Shown here in pieces: positions 31,881-38,079 of a stretch of DNA of 40,939 bases; the first letter of the stretch is position 1; every line of letters begins with the position of its first letter. The stretch is from a virus. The notes under the pieces are model-generated. The model was not told the DNA's origin, made no database searches, and saw nothing but the letters and a program-made list of their open reading frames with translations. A program made the position numbers and the translations under genes. The DNA lies in IMG/VR virus record IMGVR_UViG_3300021440_000009, positions 1 through 40,939 of that record; one strand, 5' to 3'.

Positions 31881-31975
31881 TTTAAACTGAAAGTCGTAAG
31901 AAGTTTAAAGCCCTGAGGACTGTCCTAGCCCTACAGGAAAAGCCAAAAATCCTGCCATGCAATTAGGTTGACTGC

Positions 31976-32016
31976 ATTATCGATAATGATTATCACTTAC
32001 ATATGATAATAATCAA
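31976..32016. promoter_or_regulatory. GATAAT/ATTATC inverted-repeat cluster (Fur-box-like)
   Basis: ATTATCGATAAT (31976-31987) overlaps GATAATGATTATC (31982-31994), and GATAATAATC follows about ten bases later. The middle element extended to 15 bases agrees with the 7-1-7 Fur-box pattern TGATAAT-n-ATTATCA at all but the first base. AT-rich sequence makes chance matches easier, so binding of any particular regulator is uncertain. Confidence 0.45.
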
Positions 32017-32033
32017 TTATGCCAAATGCCTTA

Positions 32034-32238
32034 TTGTTATATGCATATTCCAAACAGATATTGTACATTAAACTAAAAGTATGCTAAAGAAGTAATAGGC
32101 CTTATTGTTATAAGCATATAGCAATAAAGTATTGTACAAAGCTTAAGATTTGTGATATTCGCATGCACACATGTATAAGAAAGGAGCAAGATCAATTTGT
32201 TATATGCTTATAGCTAAATAGTCTTTTACAAAATGAAA
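32034..32238 (+). repeat. Three diverged copies of a promoter-upstream element
   Basis: Units start TTGTTATA at 32034, 32105 and 32197 and share TTGTTATAnGCnTATnnC, then about 13 bases to a hexamer TGTACA (32062-32067), TGTACA (32133-32138) or TTTACA (32225-32230). The third hexamer is the -35 of the promoter for the 32309 gene. The second could drive a weak extended -10 promoter (TGATATTC, 32153-32160). The first has no good -10. Confidence 0.65.
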
Positions 32239-32277
32239 AACAAGTATATAATAAATTCATACAAGCAAACACTTGTA
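32225..32277 (+). promoter_or_regulatory. Promoter of the 32309 gene with 5' hairpin
   Basis: -35 TTTACA (32225-32230), 16-base spacer, -10 TATAAT (32247-32252). A 6-bp stem TACAAG/CTTGTA with a 6-base loop (32260-32277) starts 7 bases after the -10, at the expected transcript 5' end. The ATG follows after 31 bases. Confidence 0.8.
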
Positions 32278-32308
32278 GCTACTTCCTAACCTAACTGAGA
32301 TAAATATC

Positions 32309-32830
32309 ATGACAATCAAAAAAGCTTTCAATCCAATCTTTGATCTTTTAACTGCTAATCCTGATGCTTTAGTTAAAGATCTTCTACCCCAATTAACTGC
32401 TCTTATGAGTTCTTCTAATACAGTAGGTCAAACAAGCTATAAAGATGAGCAAGGCAATGTAATAGCGATCTATTGTTATTACCATAAGAAGTGGGAGCTC
32501 ATTGCAAACCATGAATATGGTGTTAAAGTAGGTTCCTCAACAGGACTAAATACAATGTGTAAGTTGGGGGTGTCAGAGTGGACTAAACAACAACGTAAAG
32601 CTAAGCAAGCAGGAGAACTATTACTTAAAGGTTTAACTGATGGTACTGTTCAAGTAAGTGACTTAGTACTTAGACAAGAAGAGATTGAAAATCAAAGAAC
32701 TTCTATAATTTATGCTGAATCTTACTCAAACTTCTTTGAAACTTTGGATGAGCTAAAGATGTCACTAGATTCTACTAAAAGTGTCAAGAAAGCTAAGGGT
32801 GTCAAAGCTAAAGATAAGGTTGAAATTTGA
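32309..32830 (+). CDS. Conserved phage protein, paralog of the 33942 gene, 173 aa
   Basis: Not a family I can name. Residues 43-125 align well with residues 55-135 of the 33942 product: NVIAIYCYYHKKW versus VVVAIRDFYFGKW, STGLNTMCKLGVSEWTKQQR versus PSGYNSMCKVGLNQWTKQQR, and a helix with ELLLKGLTDGTV versus ELLKQVASGDV. The invariant GxNxMCKxGxxxWTKQQR block looks like the functional core. N-terminal helix binds nothing obvious; the C-terminus is Lys-rich (VKKAKGVKAKDK), consistent with nucleic-acid binding. Single-gene transcription unit with its own promoter. Shine-Dalgarno is weak. Function unknown. Confidence 0.85.
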   Translation: MTIKKAFNPIFDLLTANPDALVKDLLPQLTALMSSSNTVGQTSYKDEQGNVIAIYCYYHKKWELIANHEYGVKVGSSTGLNTMCKLGVSEWTKQQRKAKQAGELLLKGLTDGTVQVSDLVLRQEEIENQRTSIIYAESYSNFFETLDELKMSLDSTKSVKKAKGVKAKDKVEI

Positions 32831-32847
32831 TCTGTTTACTGAGCAAT

Positions 32848-32997
32848 AAGTATCAAATGTTTAATTTAATGTCAAAATCTTAAAAATCCAATAATTATGT
32901 ATTTCAAAAAGGCCTAAAAAGGCTATATATATATAAATAACCAAGGGAAAAAATCGGATTTTTGAGATTTTGTCGTTAATTTCAACATTTGATACTT
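32848..32997. repeat. 42-bp imperfect inverted repeat with 66-base loop
   Basis: Left arm 32848-32889 and right arm 32956-32997 are reverse complements at 37 of 42 positions. The outer 14 bases (AAGTATCAAATGTT) match perfectly, as does the innermost block apart from one change. The 66-base loop contains two AAAAAGGC-type repeats and a TA run. No U-tract follows, so a terminator is unlikely. Possible roles are an origin structure, a folded RNA after the 32309 gene, or a small inverted-repeat element. Confidence 0.85.
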
Positions 32998-33025
32998 TCC
33001 TACACAAAATACTGTGTACTTATAT

Positions 33026-33045
33026 GGATTTTTAAGACATTATGT
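33026..33045 (+). repeat. Partial third copy of the inverted-repeat arm
   Basis: GGATTTTTAAGACATTA here matches the reverse complement of the left arm (GGATTTTTAAGATTTTGACATTA region) with six bases missing. It suggests the arm sequence has been copied locally more than once. Confidence 0.5.
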
Positions 33046-33109
33046 TTACTAAACCAAGACACACCAAATTGCCATAATTGCTATACATATACTAAGGAGT
33101 AAACAAGCA

Positions 33110-33310
33110 ATGCTAACAGATGAAGAACTAAATGACTTAAGCTCCACTATACTGCATAGTTGTTCTGTGCAAGTAGACAACTTAGTTCAAAGTATAACTG
33201 AAGAACTAATTATAGCTAGAATTCCTGACATAAATACAGATAGCGATGAATTCTATGATTTAGTAGATAAACTCAAACCTTATTTAGCTAATAGTATTAT
33301 AGAGGAATAA
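33110..33310 (+). CDS. Hypothetical acidic protein, 66 aa
   Basis: Unrecognised. AAGGAG lies 10 bases upstream of the ATG. Small, acidic, probably helical (DEELNDLSSTILHSCSVQ; DEFYDLVDKLKPYLANSI). First of three short genes in a row (33110-33839), separated by two bases from the next. No membrane segment. Codon use is similar to neighbours. Function unknown. Confidence 0.7.
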   Translation: MLTDEELNDLSSTILHSCSVQVDNLVQSITEELIIARIPDINTDSDEFYDLVDKLKPYLANSIIEE

Positions 33311-33312
33311 AT

Positions 33313-33495
33313 ATGAAAGAACAGCTTAAGATATACATGCCACACCATAAAGGAGGTTACCAAGATGTAGCAAAGGTAACCTTAATTGGTTTTAAATTAG
33401 TTTCAAATGCTGAATACAGAGCTATGACTAATAGAATACACAGACTAGAAGCTGAAGTACAAACTTTAAAATCACTATTGAGGAATACCAAATGA
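33313..33495 (+). CDS. Hypothetical coiled-coil protein, 60 aa
   Basis: Unrecognised. AGAGGA precedes the ATG at 33313. Residues 30-58 (SNAEYRAMTNRIHRLEAEVQTLKSLLR, seen as HRLEAEVQTLKSLLR) form a short leucine-zipper-like coiled coil, which suggests a dimer. The N-terminal half is basic with His residues. Overlaps the following gene by 4 bases. Could be a small partner or regulator; nothing more can be read. Confidence 0.68.
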   Translation: MKEQLKIYMPHHKGGYQDVAKVTLIGFKLVSNAEYRAMTNRIHRLEAEVQTLKSLLRNTK

Positions 33496-33839
33496 ATAGT
33501 TTATTATCTCATCTATACACACTAAAACTTAACAATGACAAACTAGATAAAGTTAGCTATGCTTGCTATGACAATGAGTGCCACATATTAGCTAAAGACC
33601 TCACAGTCTTAACTATTGCAGTACCTGAGCAAGAAATCCAATTAGCTATTAGCTATGCAAAGTCAGTAGTCTTCGCTTCTGCTTTGATCCCTATAGTTAG
33701 TTGTACGGACAAGTTAGTTATATTTGAACATAATGGTAAATATAAAGTCTTTGCTTATGACCGTTTAGTTTATGGATATACTTATACTGAGTTAGAAGCA
33801 TTCAAATTAGCTTTTCTTTCTTATAGACAAATGGAATAA
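33492..33839 (+). CDS. Hypothetical protein, 115 aa
   Basis: Unrecognised alpha/beta protein without membrane segments or known motifs. The frame ATG at 33492 overlaps the previous stop (ATGA) and has TTGAGGA upstream. Three Cys in the first third (YACYDNEC) and a strand pair near the end (LVIFEHNGKYKVFAYD, RLVYGYTY). It is followed by the promoter of the 33942 gene. Confidence 0.7.
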   Translation: MNSLLSHLYTLKLNNDKLDKVSYACYDNECHILAKDLTVLTIAVPEQEIQLAISYAKSVVFASALIPIVSCTDKLVIFEHNGKYKVFAYDRLVYGYTYTELEAFKLAFLSYRQME

Positions 33840-33843
33840 GTCT

Positions 33844-33908
33844 TATAACAAAATATTATTATGCAAGTTTCTAACTTCTTTATATAATGATATTGTCAAT
33901 TGATGACA
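33844..33908 (+). promoter_or_regulatory. Promoter of the 33942 gene with 5' hairpin
   Basis: -10 TATAAT at 33883-33888 with only a weak -35 (TATGCA or TTATGC, about 33859-33865). A 5-bp stem TGTCA/TGACA with a 5-base loop (33894-33908) starts 5 bases after the -10, and the ATG follows 33 bases later, the same layout as at 2270 and 32225. The octamer TATAACAA (inverse of TTGTTATA) is at 33844-33851. Confidence 0.65.
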
Positions 33909-33941
33909 TCTATTTAATTTAACTAATCCTAGGAAAGTATT

Positions 33942-34427
33942 ATGAAAATCAAGAAAGTGTATATTGCAATTTTAGCTATGCTTGAACAAGCTGTTGCAGA
34001 CAATGCAAAGGTTCGTGTTGCTGATGTGTTGGATCAAGTACGTGAGTTAGCTAAAGCTCGTGTAGGTGAAGGTGGTGGCGGACGTGCAACAACTTTCCAT
34101 AAAAATGCTGAAGGTGTTGTTGTAGCTATTCGGGACTTCTACTTTGGCAAATGGTTTGACCCTCGTGTTGTAGAGACTGGAGTTAAAGCTAATACTCCGA
34201 GTGGTTATAACTCTATGTGCAAAGTTGGTCTTAACCAATGGACTAAGCAACAACGTGTAGCTAAGTTAGCTCGTGAAGAATTGCTTAAGCAAGTAGCAAG
34301 TGGTGATGTGGCACCTGACGCGATCGGAGCTCAGTTAGAAGTAATTGAAGAAGCTCGCAATGCAGTGATTGAGACAGATTTACCAATGTATGACTCATTG
34401 GATGACTTGTTAGCTACACAAGCATAA
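33942..34427 (+). CDS. Conserved phage protein, paralog of the 32309 gene, 161 aa
   Basis: Paralog of the 32309 product (see there); the block SGYNSMCKVGLNQWTKQQR is nearly the same. This copy has a different, Ala/Val/Arg-rich helical N-terminus with a Gly run (GEGGGGRATTFHKN) and an acidic end (YDSLDDLLATQA) instead of a Lys-rich one, so the two have specialised. It has its own promoter, hairpin leader, a good AGGAAAG ribosome site and a strong terminator 8 bases after the stop, which makes it a one-gene unit probably expressed at a high level. Function unknown. Confidence 0.88.
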   Translation: MKIKKVYIAILAMLEQAVADNAKVRVADVLDQVRELAKARVGEGGGGRATTFHKNAEGVVVAIRDFYFGKWFDPRVVETGVKANTPSGYNSMCKVGLNQWTKQQRVAKLAREELLKQVASGDVAPDAIGAQLEVIEEARNAVIETDLPMYDSLDDLLATQA

Positions 34428-34434
34428 CATTAAG

Positions 34435-34456
34435 GCGGAGCTTGTCTCCGCTTTTT
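34435..34456 (+). terminator. Rho-independent terminator after the 33942 gene
   Basis: Perfect GC-rich stem GCGGAG/CTCCGC (34435-34440, 34446-34451) with a 5-base loop CTTGT, followed by TTTTT. It ends the single-gene unit and separates it from the pentapeptide gene. Confidence 0.93.
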
Positions 34457-34487
34457 ATTAACCTATAGTTAACGTTAGGAGTATACT

Positions 34488-35087
34488 ATGACAAAGTTAG
34501 AAGAACTATTAACTTGGTGTAAAGACAAGACACTACCAAAGCCAGACCTCTGTGGTGCAGACCTCCGTTATGCAGACCTCAGTGGTGCAGACCTCCGTTA
34601 TGCAGACCTCAGTGGTACAAACCTCCGTTATGCAGACCTCAGTGGTGCAGACCTCAGTGGTACAAACCTCCGTTATGCAGACCTCTGTGGTGCAGACCTC
34701 TGTGGTGCAGACCTCCGTTATGCAGACCTCTGTGGTGCAGACCTCTGTGGTGCAGACCTCAGTGGTGCAGACCTCAGTGGTACAAACCTCAGTGGTGCAG
34801 ACCTAAGTGGTACAAACCTCAGTGGTGCAGACCTCAGTGGTACAAACCTTAATTCAACTATTGGTAATTGTGTTAGAATATTTAGCTTACAACTTCCCGC
34901 ATATAAAGTTACTATATTAGATAAAGAAGTTATGCAAATTGGCTGTAAAAGATTCACAATTCAAGAATGGGCTAACTTTGATGACAATGCAATAGCTAAA
35001 TTTGCATTAAATGCACTAACATTTTGGAAAACTAATAAAGAACTTATATTTAAATATATCGAGGTACTAAATGGCCAAGCTAATTGA
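34488..35087 (+). CDS. Pentapeptide-repeat protein, 199 aa
   Basis: Twenty uninterrupted pentapeptide units (residues 22-121), all of type [15 protein letters not shown] or SGTNL, predicted to fold as a right-handed quadrilateral beta-helix about five coils long. A 78-residue C-terminal domain follows ([21 protein letters not shown], seen as [19 protein letters not shown], and [17 protein letters not shown]), which is a recurrent phage pentapeptide-protein tail. Such beta-helices can mimic DNA (as in MfpA/Qnr), but a target here is not known. AGGAG lies 6 bases before the ATG. Confidence 0.92.
   Translation: MTKLEELLTWCKDKTLPKPDLCGADLRYADLSGADLRYADLSGTNLRYADLSGADLSGTNLRYADLCGADLCGADLRYADLCGADLCGADLSGADLSGTNLSGADLSGTNLSGADLSGTNLNSTIGNCVRIFSLQLPAYKVTILDKEVMQIGCKRFTIQEWANFDDNAIAKFALNALTFWKTNKELIFKYIEVLNGQAN
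34551..34850 (+). repeat. 20 x 15-bp DNA repeat encoding the pentapeptides
   Basis: Exactly twenty 15-base units built from four words: CGTTATGCAGACCTC, AGTGGTGCAGACCTC, AGTGGTACAAACCTC and TGTGGTGCAGACCTC, with only one or two silent changes (CTA, CTT) at the 3' end. Codon choice is fixed, so the array has expanded recently by duplication or slippage. This also keeps other frames open; those are not genes. Confidence 0.95.
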
Positions 35088-35148
35088 TTACAGCATGTTA
35101 GTTATAGCATTGCTAGCTATGCTAGCAATAGGAGTAGCATTTTTATGA
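35071..35148 (+). CDS. Tiny membrane protein, 25 aa
   Basis: ATG at 35071 follows GAGG 6 to 10 bases upstream. Sequence [21 protein letters not shown] then VAFL: one hydrophobic segment from residue 8 to 25 preceded by a charged N-terminus. Its start overlaps the pentapeptide gene and its stop overlaps the next start (ATGA), so it sits in a perfectly coupled tiling path, which supports its reality. Resembles phage micro-membrane proteins in general; function unknown. Confidence 0.65.
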   Translation: MAKLIDYSMLVIALLAMLAIGVAFL

Positions 35149-36134
35149 ATAGTATTATACAAACAAATATACTTAAAACATATGTGCCAGATTGGACTAT
35201 TGAACATGCATTACGAGAATTATTGCAGAATGCAATAGATCAAGGTGAGTACTTAATAAGTTACGATACTGGCATATTATTAATAAAAACTTTTTCACTA
35301 CTTAAAGTTGAAGATTTATTCTTAGGCAACAGTTCTAAGCGAGAAGATAACTCTAAGATAGGGCAACACGGCGAAGGGCTAAAGTTAGCTTTATTAGTAT
35401 TAGCTAGAGAGAATAGACATCCATTTATAGGTGCAAATGAATTTGTAATGACACCTAGTTTTGAAGGGCAATTAGAAGTACTACAATTTAATATAACTCA
35501 TATTCTATACTCAGACCCTATTGAAACTTGCATAACAATGCAAATACTTCAAGAAGAATATGAGTTATTCTGCAATATAAATTTGCCTAAAGATTCTAAT
35601 ACAGGTCCTATACTTGGTAGCAACAACAATAGTAAGTTATACATAGGTGGGTTGTTTGTTGGTGAAACAACTTATTTCTATGGCTATAATTTCGCACCTG
35701 GACAGTTAAAGCTAGAAAGGGATCGTCGTGTTGCAGATATGAATGACCTGGAAGAAGCTATAGCTAATGAATGGCTTCAACATGAAGACAAATTAGAATT
35801 GATTGTAGCAGGAATTAAGGAGGGTTTATCTGACTTTAACGGATTAAGATATGTAGAGATTCCTTATTGGCTACAAGAAGCAGTAGATAAAGAAACTCCG
35901 CCTAATGCTAGAAGCATGATGCAACAGTGGTCTAAAGTTGGCGGGACTACTATCAGTGACGTACACTACTCTATATACAGTAGAAGCACTATGTACAAGA
36001 AACCAGTATATCCATTGAGTCCAGCTAAGTTAGTTGAGAACTGGGCTTATGACAATCGTCGGTTTATCAGCCATAAGGGTAAACACAAAGTAGCAGAACT
36101 AATACAGGAAGCAAAGAAATGGCAACTCGCATAA
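35145..36134 (+). CDS. GHKL-fold ATPase (MutL/Hsp90/MORC-like), 329 aa
   Basis: N-terminal GHKL ATP-binding domain: N-box ELLQNAIDQGE with E25, N29 and D32, G2 box GQHGEGLKLALLVL at 73-86, and a later strand-Gly region (YIGGLFVGETTYFYGYNF). A second basic part follows (KLERDRRVADMNDL near 192, then helices to the end). No histidine-kinase core, MutL endonuclease or Hsp90 middle domain is visible. Phage proteins of this type have no settled function; possible roles include DNA clamping or host takeover. Overlaps the tiny membrane protein gene by 4 bases. Confidence 0.85.
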   Translation: MNSIIQTNILKTYVPDWTIEHALRELLQNAIDQGEYLISYDTGILLIKTFSLLKVEDLFLGNSSKREDNSKIGQHGEGLKLALLVLARENRHPFIGANEFVMTPSFEGQLEVLQFNITHILYSDPIETCITMQILQEEYELFCNINLPKDSNTGPILGSNNNSKLYIGGLFVGETTYFYGYNFAPGQLKLERDRRVADMNDLEEAIANEWLQHEDKLELIVAGIKEGLSDFNGLRYVEIPYWLQEAVDKETPPNARSMMQQWSKVGGTTISDVHYSIYSRSTMYKKPVYPLSPAKLVENWAYDNRRFISHKGKHKVAELIQEAKKWQLA

Positions 36135-36295
36135 TCGAAGGTTTTATTTGGTTAGCTTTAGCTATATGTTGTTTAGTAGCTCTAAAAGCTGTTCACATCA
36201 TGATGGTATTCACCTCAGTAGTTTTAATAATAGCAATAATTGTTTGCATGTTGTTTGCTATTGAGAGCTTTATTGCAGCTTGGCAGGAGAGATGA
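36119..36295 (+). CDS. Small membrane protein, 58 aa
   Basis: ATG at 36119 overlaps the ATPase gene by 16 bases, with AGGAAGC upstream. Two hydrophobic segments (about residues 9-26 and 29-53), a basic N-terminus (MATRIIEG) and a charged end (WQER). Not preceded by a promoter and followed at once by the next gene (ATG at 36297). Two-TM architecture resembles small phage holin-like or exclusion proteins, but no signature allows a choice. Confidence 0.7.
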   Translation: MATRIIEGFIWLALAICCLVALKAVHIMMVFTSVVLIIAIIVCMLFAIESFIAAWQER

Positions 36296-36296
36296 G

Positions 36297-36713
36297 ATGG
36301 TTATGACTAAAGAAACAACCTATGCTTTAAATGACAAAATTATACATTCTACTAATAAAGGTAAATTTAAACTAGAAGAACGTTATATAGTTATAAAGAG
36401 AAAACGTTTAACAGAAGATCAAATTGTACTATTGCTTGCTATCGCAGAAGCTACAAGAGAACATGTACAAGACTGTGTAGTAATTGAAGAAAGTTGGCCG
36501 GAATATGACATTGTTTTAGATATGCTAAAAGCACGAATAGAAGGAAAACAAGTTCTGCTTATTCCAAAAGAATTTAAAAGCCTATACTATCATGCAAAAG
36601 GTTTATCTAATGGTGTTGATTGGAATAATGGAACAGCTGCAAGCTATCATAGAGCAAATTTAGTTAATGCCATTGAAGCTTGCACCAAATTATTGGACTC
36701 ATTAAATGAATAA
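36297..36713 (+). CDS. Hypothetical protein, 138 aa
   Basis: Unrecognised soluble, mainly helical protein. AGGAGA is 6 bases from the ATG at 36297; a longer in-frame start would extend into the upstream membrane gene without support. Contains a basic patch (KRKRLTEDQIVLLLAIAEA) and YHAKGLSNGVDWNNGTAASYHRANLVNAIEA, seen as AKGLSNGVDWNNGTAAS. Stop overlaps the next start. Function unknown. Confidence 0.72.
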   Translation: MVMTKETTYALNDKIIHSTNKGKFKLEERYIVIKRKRLTEDQIVLLLAIAEATREHVQDCVVIEESWPEYDIVLDMLKARIEGKQVLLIPKEFKSLYYHAKGLSNGVDWNNGTAASYHRANLVNAIEACTKLLDSLNE

Positions 36714-37194
36714 AGCTATTATTAGAAAGTTAGCTAACTACTATTCTTGTGAAGATATTGCTATCCAATTGGACAGTACTATACAAGAGATTAGAGTACA
36801 GCTTAAAGAGCAACTTCCAATGACAGAAGAAGCTTGGCAAGAAGTTGATGCTTTATTCCCAGATAGTTCTGATGTTGAATTAGCTTTACTTTATAACACA
36901 TCTTTATACAATATAAGGAATAGAAAAGCAATTGCAAAGCAATTAAGTAAGCTAGAGTTAAAAAGTTTAGGTGATACTCATGAAGACATAGCTAAAGTGC
37001 TAGGTAAAAGTCGCTCATGGGTTACTTCTAAGCTTAAAGAAAATAAAAAGAACTCTACGCCCAATAAAATAAAAGATTGGGATGCTGTGGTAGAGTTTAG
37101 AAAGTCTAATAGTTTACAGTCAACAGCTAAAAAGTTTGGTGTTAGCTCTGCAGCTATATGCCAGTATTTTAAACGTAATAAAGTAGAGGTTTAA
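36706..37194 (+). CDS. Multi-HTH DNA-binding protein, 162 aa
   Basis: Three successive helix-turn-helix-like units are visible: residues 12-34 (YYSCEDIAIQLDSTIQEIRVQL region), 87-110 (THEDIAKVLGKSRSWVTSKL) and 134-156 (SLQSTAKKFGVSSAAICQYF). The second and third follow the sigma/homeodomain-like HTH pattern closely. The linkers are basic (KENKKNSTPNK). It probably binds DNA at repeated sites and may act as a regulator or as a small replication/packaging factor. It overlaps the previous gene by 8 bases. Target unknown. Confidence 0.75.
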   Translation: MNKAIIRKLANYYSCEDIAIQLDSTIQEIRVQLKEQLPMTEEAWQEVDALFPDSSDVELALLYNTSLYNIRNRKAIAKQLSKLELKSLGDTHEDIAKVLGKSRSWVTSKLKENKKNSTPNKIKDWDAVVEFRKSNSLQSTAKKFGVSSAAICQYFKRNKVEV

Positions 37195-37195
37195 T

Positions 37196-37339
37196 ATGAT
37201 ACAACTTCTAGGATTACTTGCTATAATAATATTAGTTGTACTATACTGGCATATACTAGTATTCTTAGTATGTGTAGTACTCCCACTTGCAGGTTTACTT
37301 TGGTTCATACTTGTAATTATAGGAGCTTTTACAAAATGA
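37196..37339 (+). CDS. Tiny membrane protein, 47 aa
   Basis: ATG at 37196 follows GTAGAGG and the preceding stop by one base. Almost wholly hydrophobic: MIQLLGLLAIIILVVLYWHI with two membrane segments (residues 3-17 and 20-43) and a short GAFTK end. Its stop overlaps the next start (ATGA). First of a run of four coupled membrane-protein genes. Confidence 0.68.
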   Translation: MIQLLGLLAIIILVVLYWHILVFLVCVVLPLAGLLWFILVIIGAFTK

Positions 37340-37572
37340 TTATTTTCTTTGGTTTAGTTGCTAGCTTAGTAGTTTGCAGTGGCATATTATTTATGCTATG
37401 GATATATGTTGTTGCTACTGCATTTGTCTGGTGTTTAAGCAACGCAAATAAGTTAGGCTTAACTGTAAAAAACTTACCTTACTCTATAATTAGCTTCGAG
37501 CTAGTTAAAGATGGTAAAGTACTTACAGACTTTGAAATAGTAATGCTTATGTTGAGTAATAGACATGACTAG
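37336..37572 (+). CDS. Small membrane protein, 78 aa
   Basis: ATG at 37336 overlaps the previous stop; AGGAG is about 10 bases upstream. Residues 1-36 contain one or two membrane segments (FFGLVASLVVCSGILFMLWIYVVA region); residues 40-78 form a soluble tail (NKLGLTVKNLPYSI, VKDGKVLTDFEIVMLML). The tail resembles that of the next protein (KLGLIIIETEEG, VYKGSKQLSKLDLVRL), suggesting they are paralogs. The tail would face the cytoplasm or periplasm depending on insertion. Function unknown. Confidence 0.68.
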   Translation: MIIFFGLVASLVVCSGILFMLWIYVVATAFVWCLSNANKLGLTVKNLPYSIISFELVKDGKVLTDFEIVMLMLSNRHD

Positions 37573-37822
37573 GAATATATTGTTAGGTCTTATACTAGTA
37601 GCAGTTATACCTATGTGGCTAACATTAATGCTTATAATATTTGGTATATTCTTAATACTATTAGTTGACTGTATAATTGATATTAGTATACTAAATGCAC
37701 AAATAGGTGCAGAAAAGCTTGGTTTAATAATAATTGAAACGGAAGAAGGTTTAAAAGTGTATAAAGGTTCTAAACAACTATCTAAACTTGACTTAGTGAG
37801 GTTAAAATGGCAACACTTATAA
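37565..37822 (+). CDS. Small membrane protein, 85 aa, paralog of the 37336 gene
   Basis: Overlaps its neighbour by 8 bases. N-terminal MTRNI then a long hydrophobic stretch (residues 5-40), followed by a 45-residue soluble tail with the same order of elements as the preceding protein (KLGL, a charged turn, then a helix ending near the stop). No catalytic motif. Located in the run of coupled membrane genes. Confidence 0.7.
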   Translation: MTRNILLGLILVAVIPMWLTLMLIIFGIFLILLVDCIIDISILNAQIGAEKLGLIIIETEEGLKVYKGSKQLSKLDLVRLKWQHL

Positions 37823-38079
37823 TCATATTAATACTGATTAGCTTATACATAATGATAGAAGACTGCTGTCGTCATTACATAGTTAACAACAAAGTACAAA
37901 TAAACAATGTATTAATGTTTAGAGCTTTATCAATGTATGTGTTTTATGATACTTGTGGTAATACTAACCCATCTAACTTTAAGATTTATATAAAAGATTT
38001 AGCTAAAAATGAGCAGCACTTGCTAGAAGACTATCACTTAATCTCATTAGCTTATCACTGTTGGAGGTATGTGTTATGA
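37807..38079 (+). CDS. Small membrane-anchored protein, 90 aa
   Basis: Single N-terminal membrane segment (residues 3-17, LIIILILISLYIMI) then a 70-residue soluble part with paired Cys residues (EDCCRHY, DTCGN, HCWRY). It may share the anchor-plus-tail design of its two upstream neighbours but sequence similarity is faint. Overlaps the preceding gene by 16 bases and the following gene by 4 bases. Function unknown. Confidence 0.68.
   Translation: MATLIIILILISLYIMIEDCCRHYIVNNKVQINNVLMFRALSMYVFYDTCGNTNPSNFKIYIKDLAKNEQHLLEDYHLISLAYHCWRYVL

Larger units (their letters stand above)
31814..32308. other. 495-bp noncoding region: repeats, operator-like sites and a promoter
   Basis: No reading frame with a ribosome site is seen. 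It holds, left to right: the AT-rich palindrome/tandem repeat (31812-31880), a short GC-richer hairpin area (31910-31950, CCTG...CAGG with AGGAC/GTCCT), a cluster of GATAAT/ATTATC half-sites (31976-32016), three copies of a promoter-upstream element (32034-32230) and the promoter with hairpin leader of the next gene. The density of repeats makes it a candidate replication origin or control region. Confidence 0.6.
32831..33109. other. 279-bp noncoding region dominated by a 42-bp inverted repeat
   Basis: No gene is seen. It is occupied by the long inverted repeat (32848-32997), a partial third copy of its inner arm (33026-33045), a short TA-dinucleotide run (about 32925-32935) and the ribosome site AAGGAG (33094-33099) of the next gene. 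No convincing promoter was found for the 33110 gene. Confidence 0.6.

Noticed and set aside
31911-31960. Hammerhead-ribozyme-like core: CTGAGGA, a CTGT/ACAG stem, then GAAA
   Set aside because: Core order is right, but the possible stem III is only 4 bp with a wobble, the base at the cleavage site would be G (not allowed), and no stem I pairing was found.
32181-32219. AAGGAG followed by a possible TTG-started leader peptide of six codons
   Set aside because: Spacing is too long and the peptide too short; it lies inside a repeat unit upstream of the mapped promoter, so it is probably not transcribed from there.
34551-34850. Regular short repeats that could be mistaken for a CRISPR array
   Set aside because: Units are contiguous 15-mers with no spacers and lie in frame inside a coding region.
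34552-34957. Open frames in other frames and on the other strand across the pentapeptide array
   Set aside because: They exist only because a 15-bp repeat keeps every frame open; they lack ribosome sites and give low-complexity repeats.
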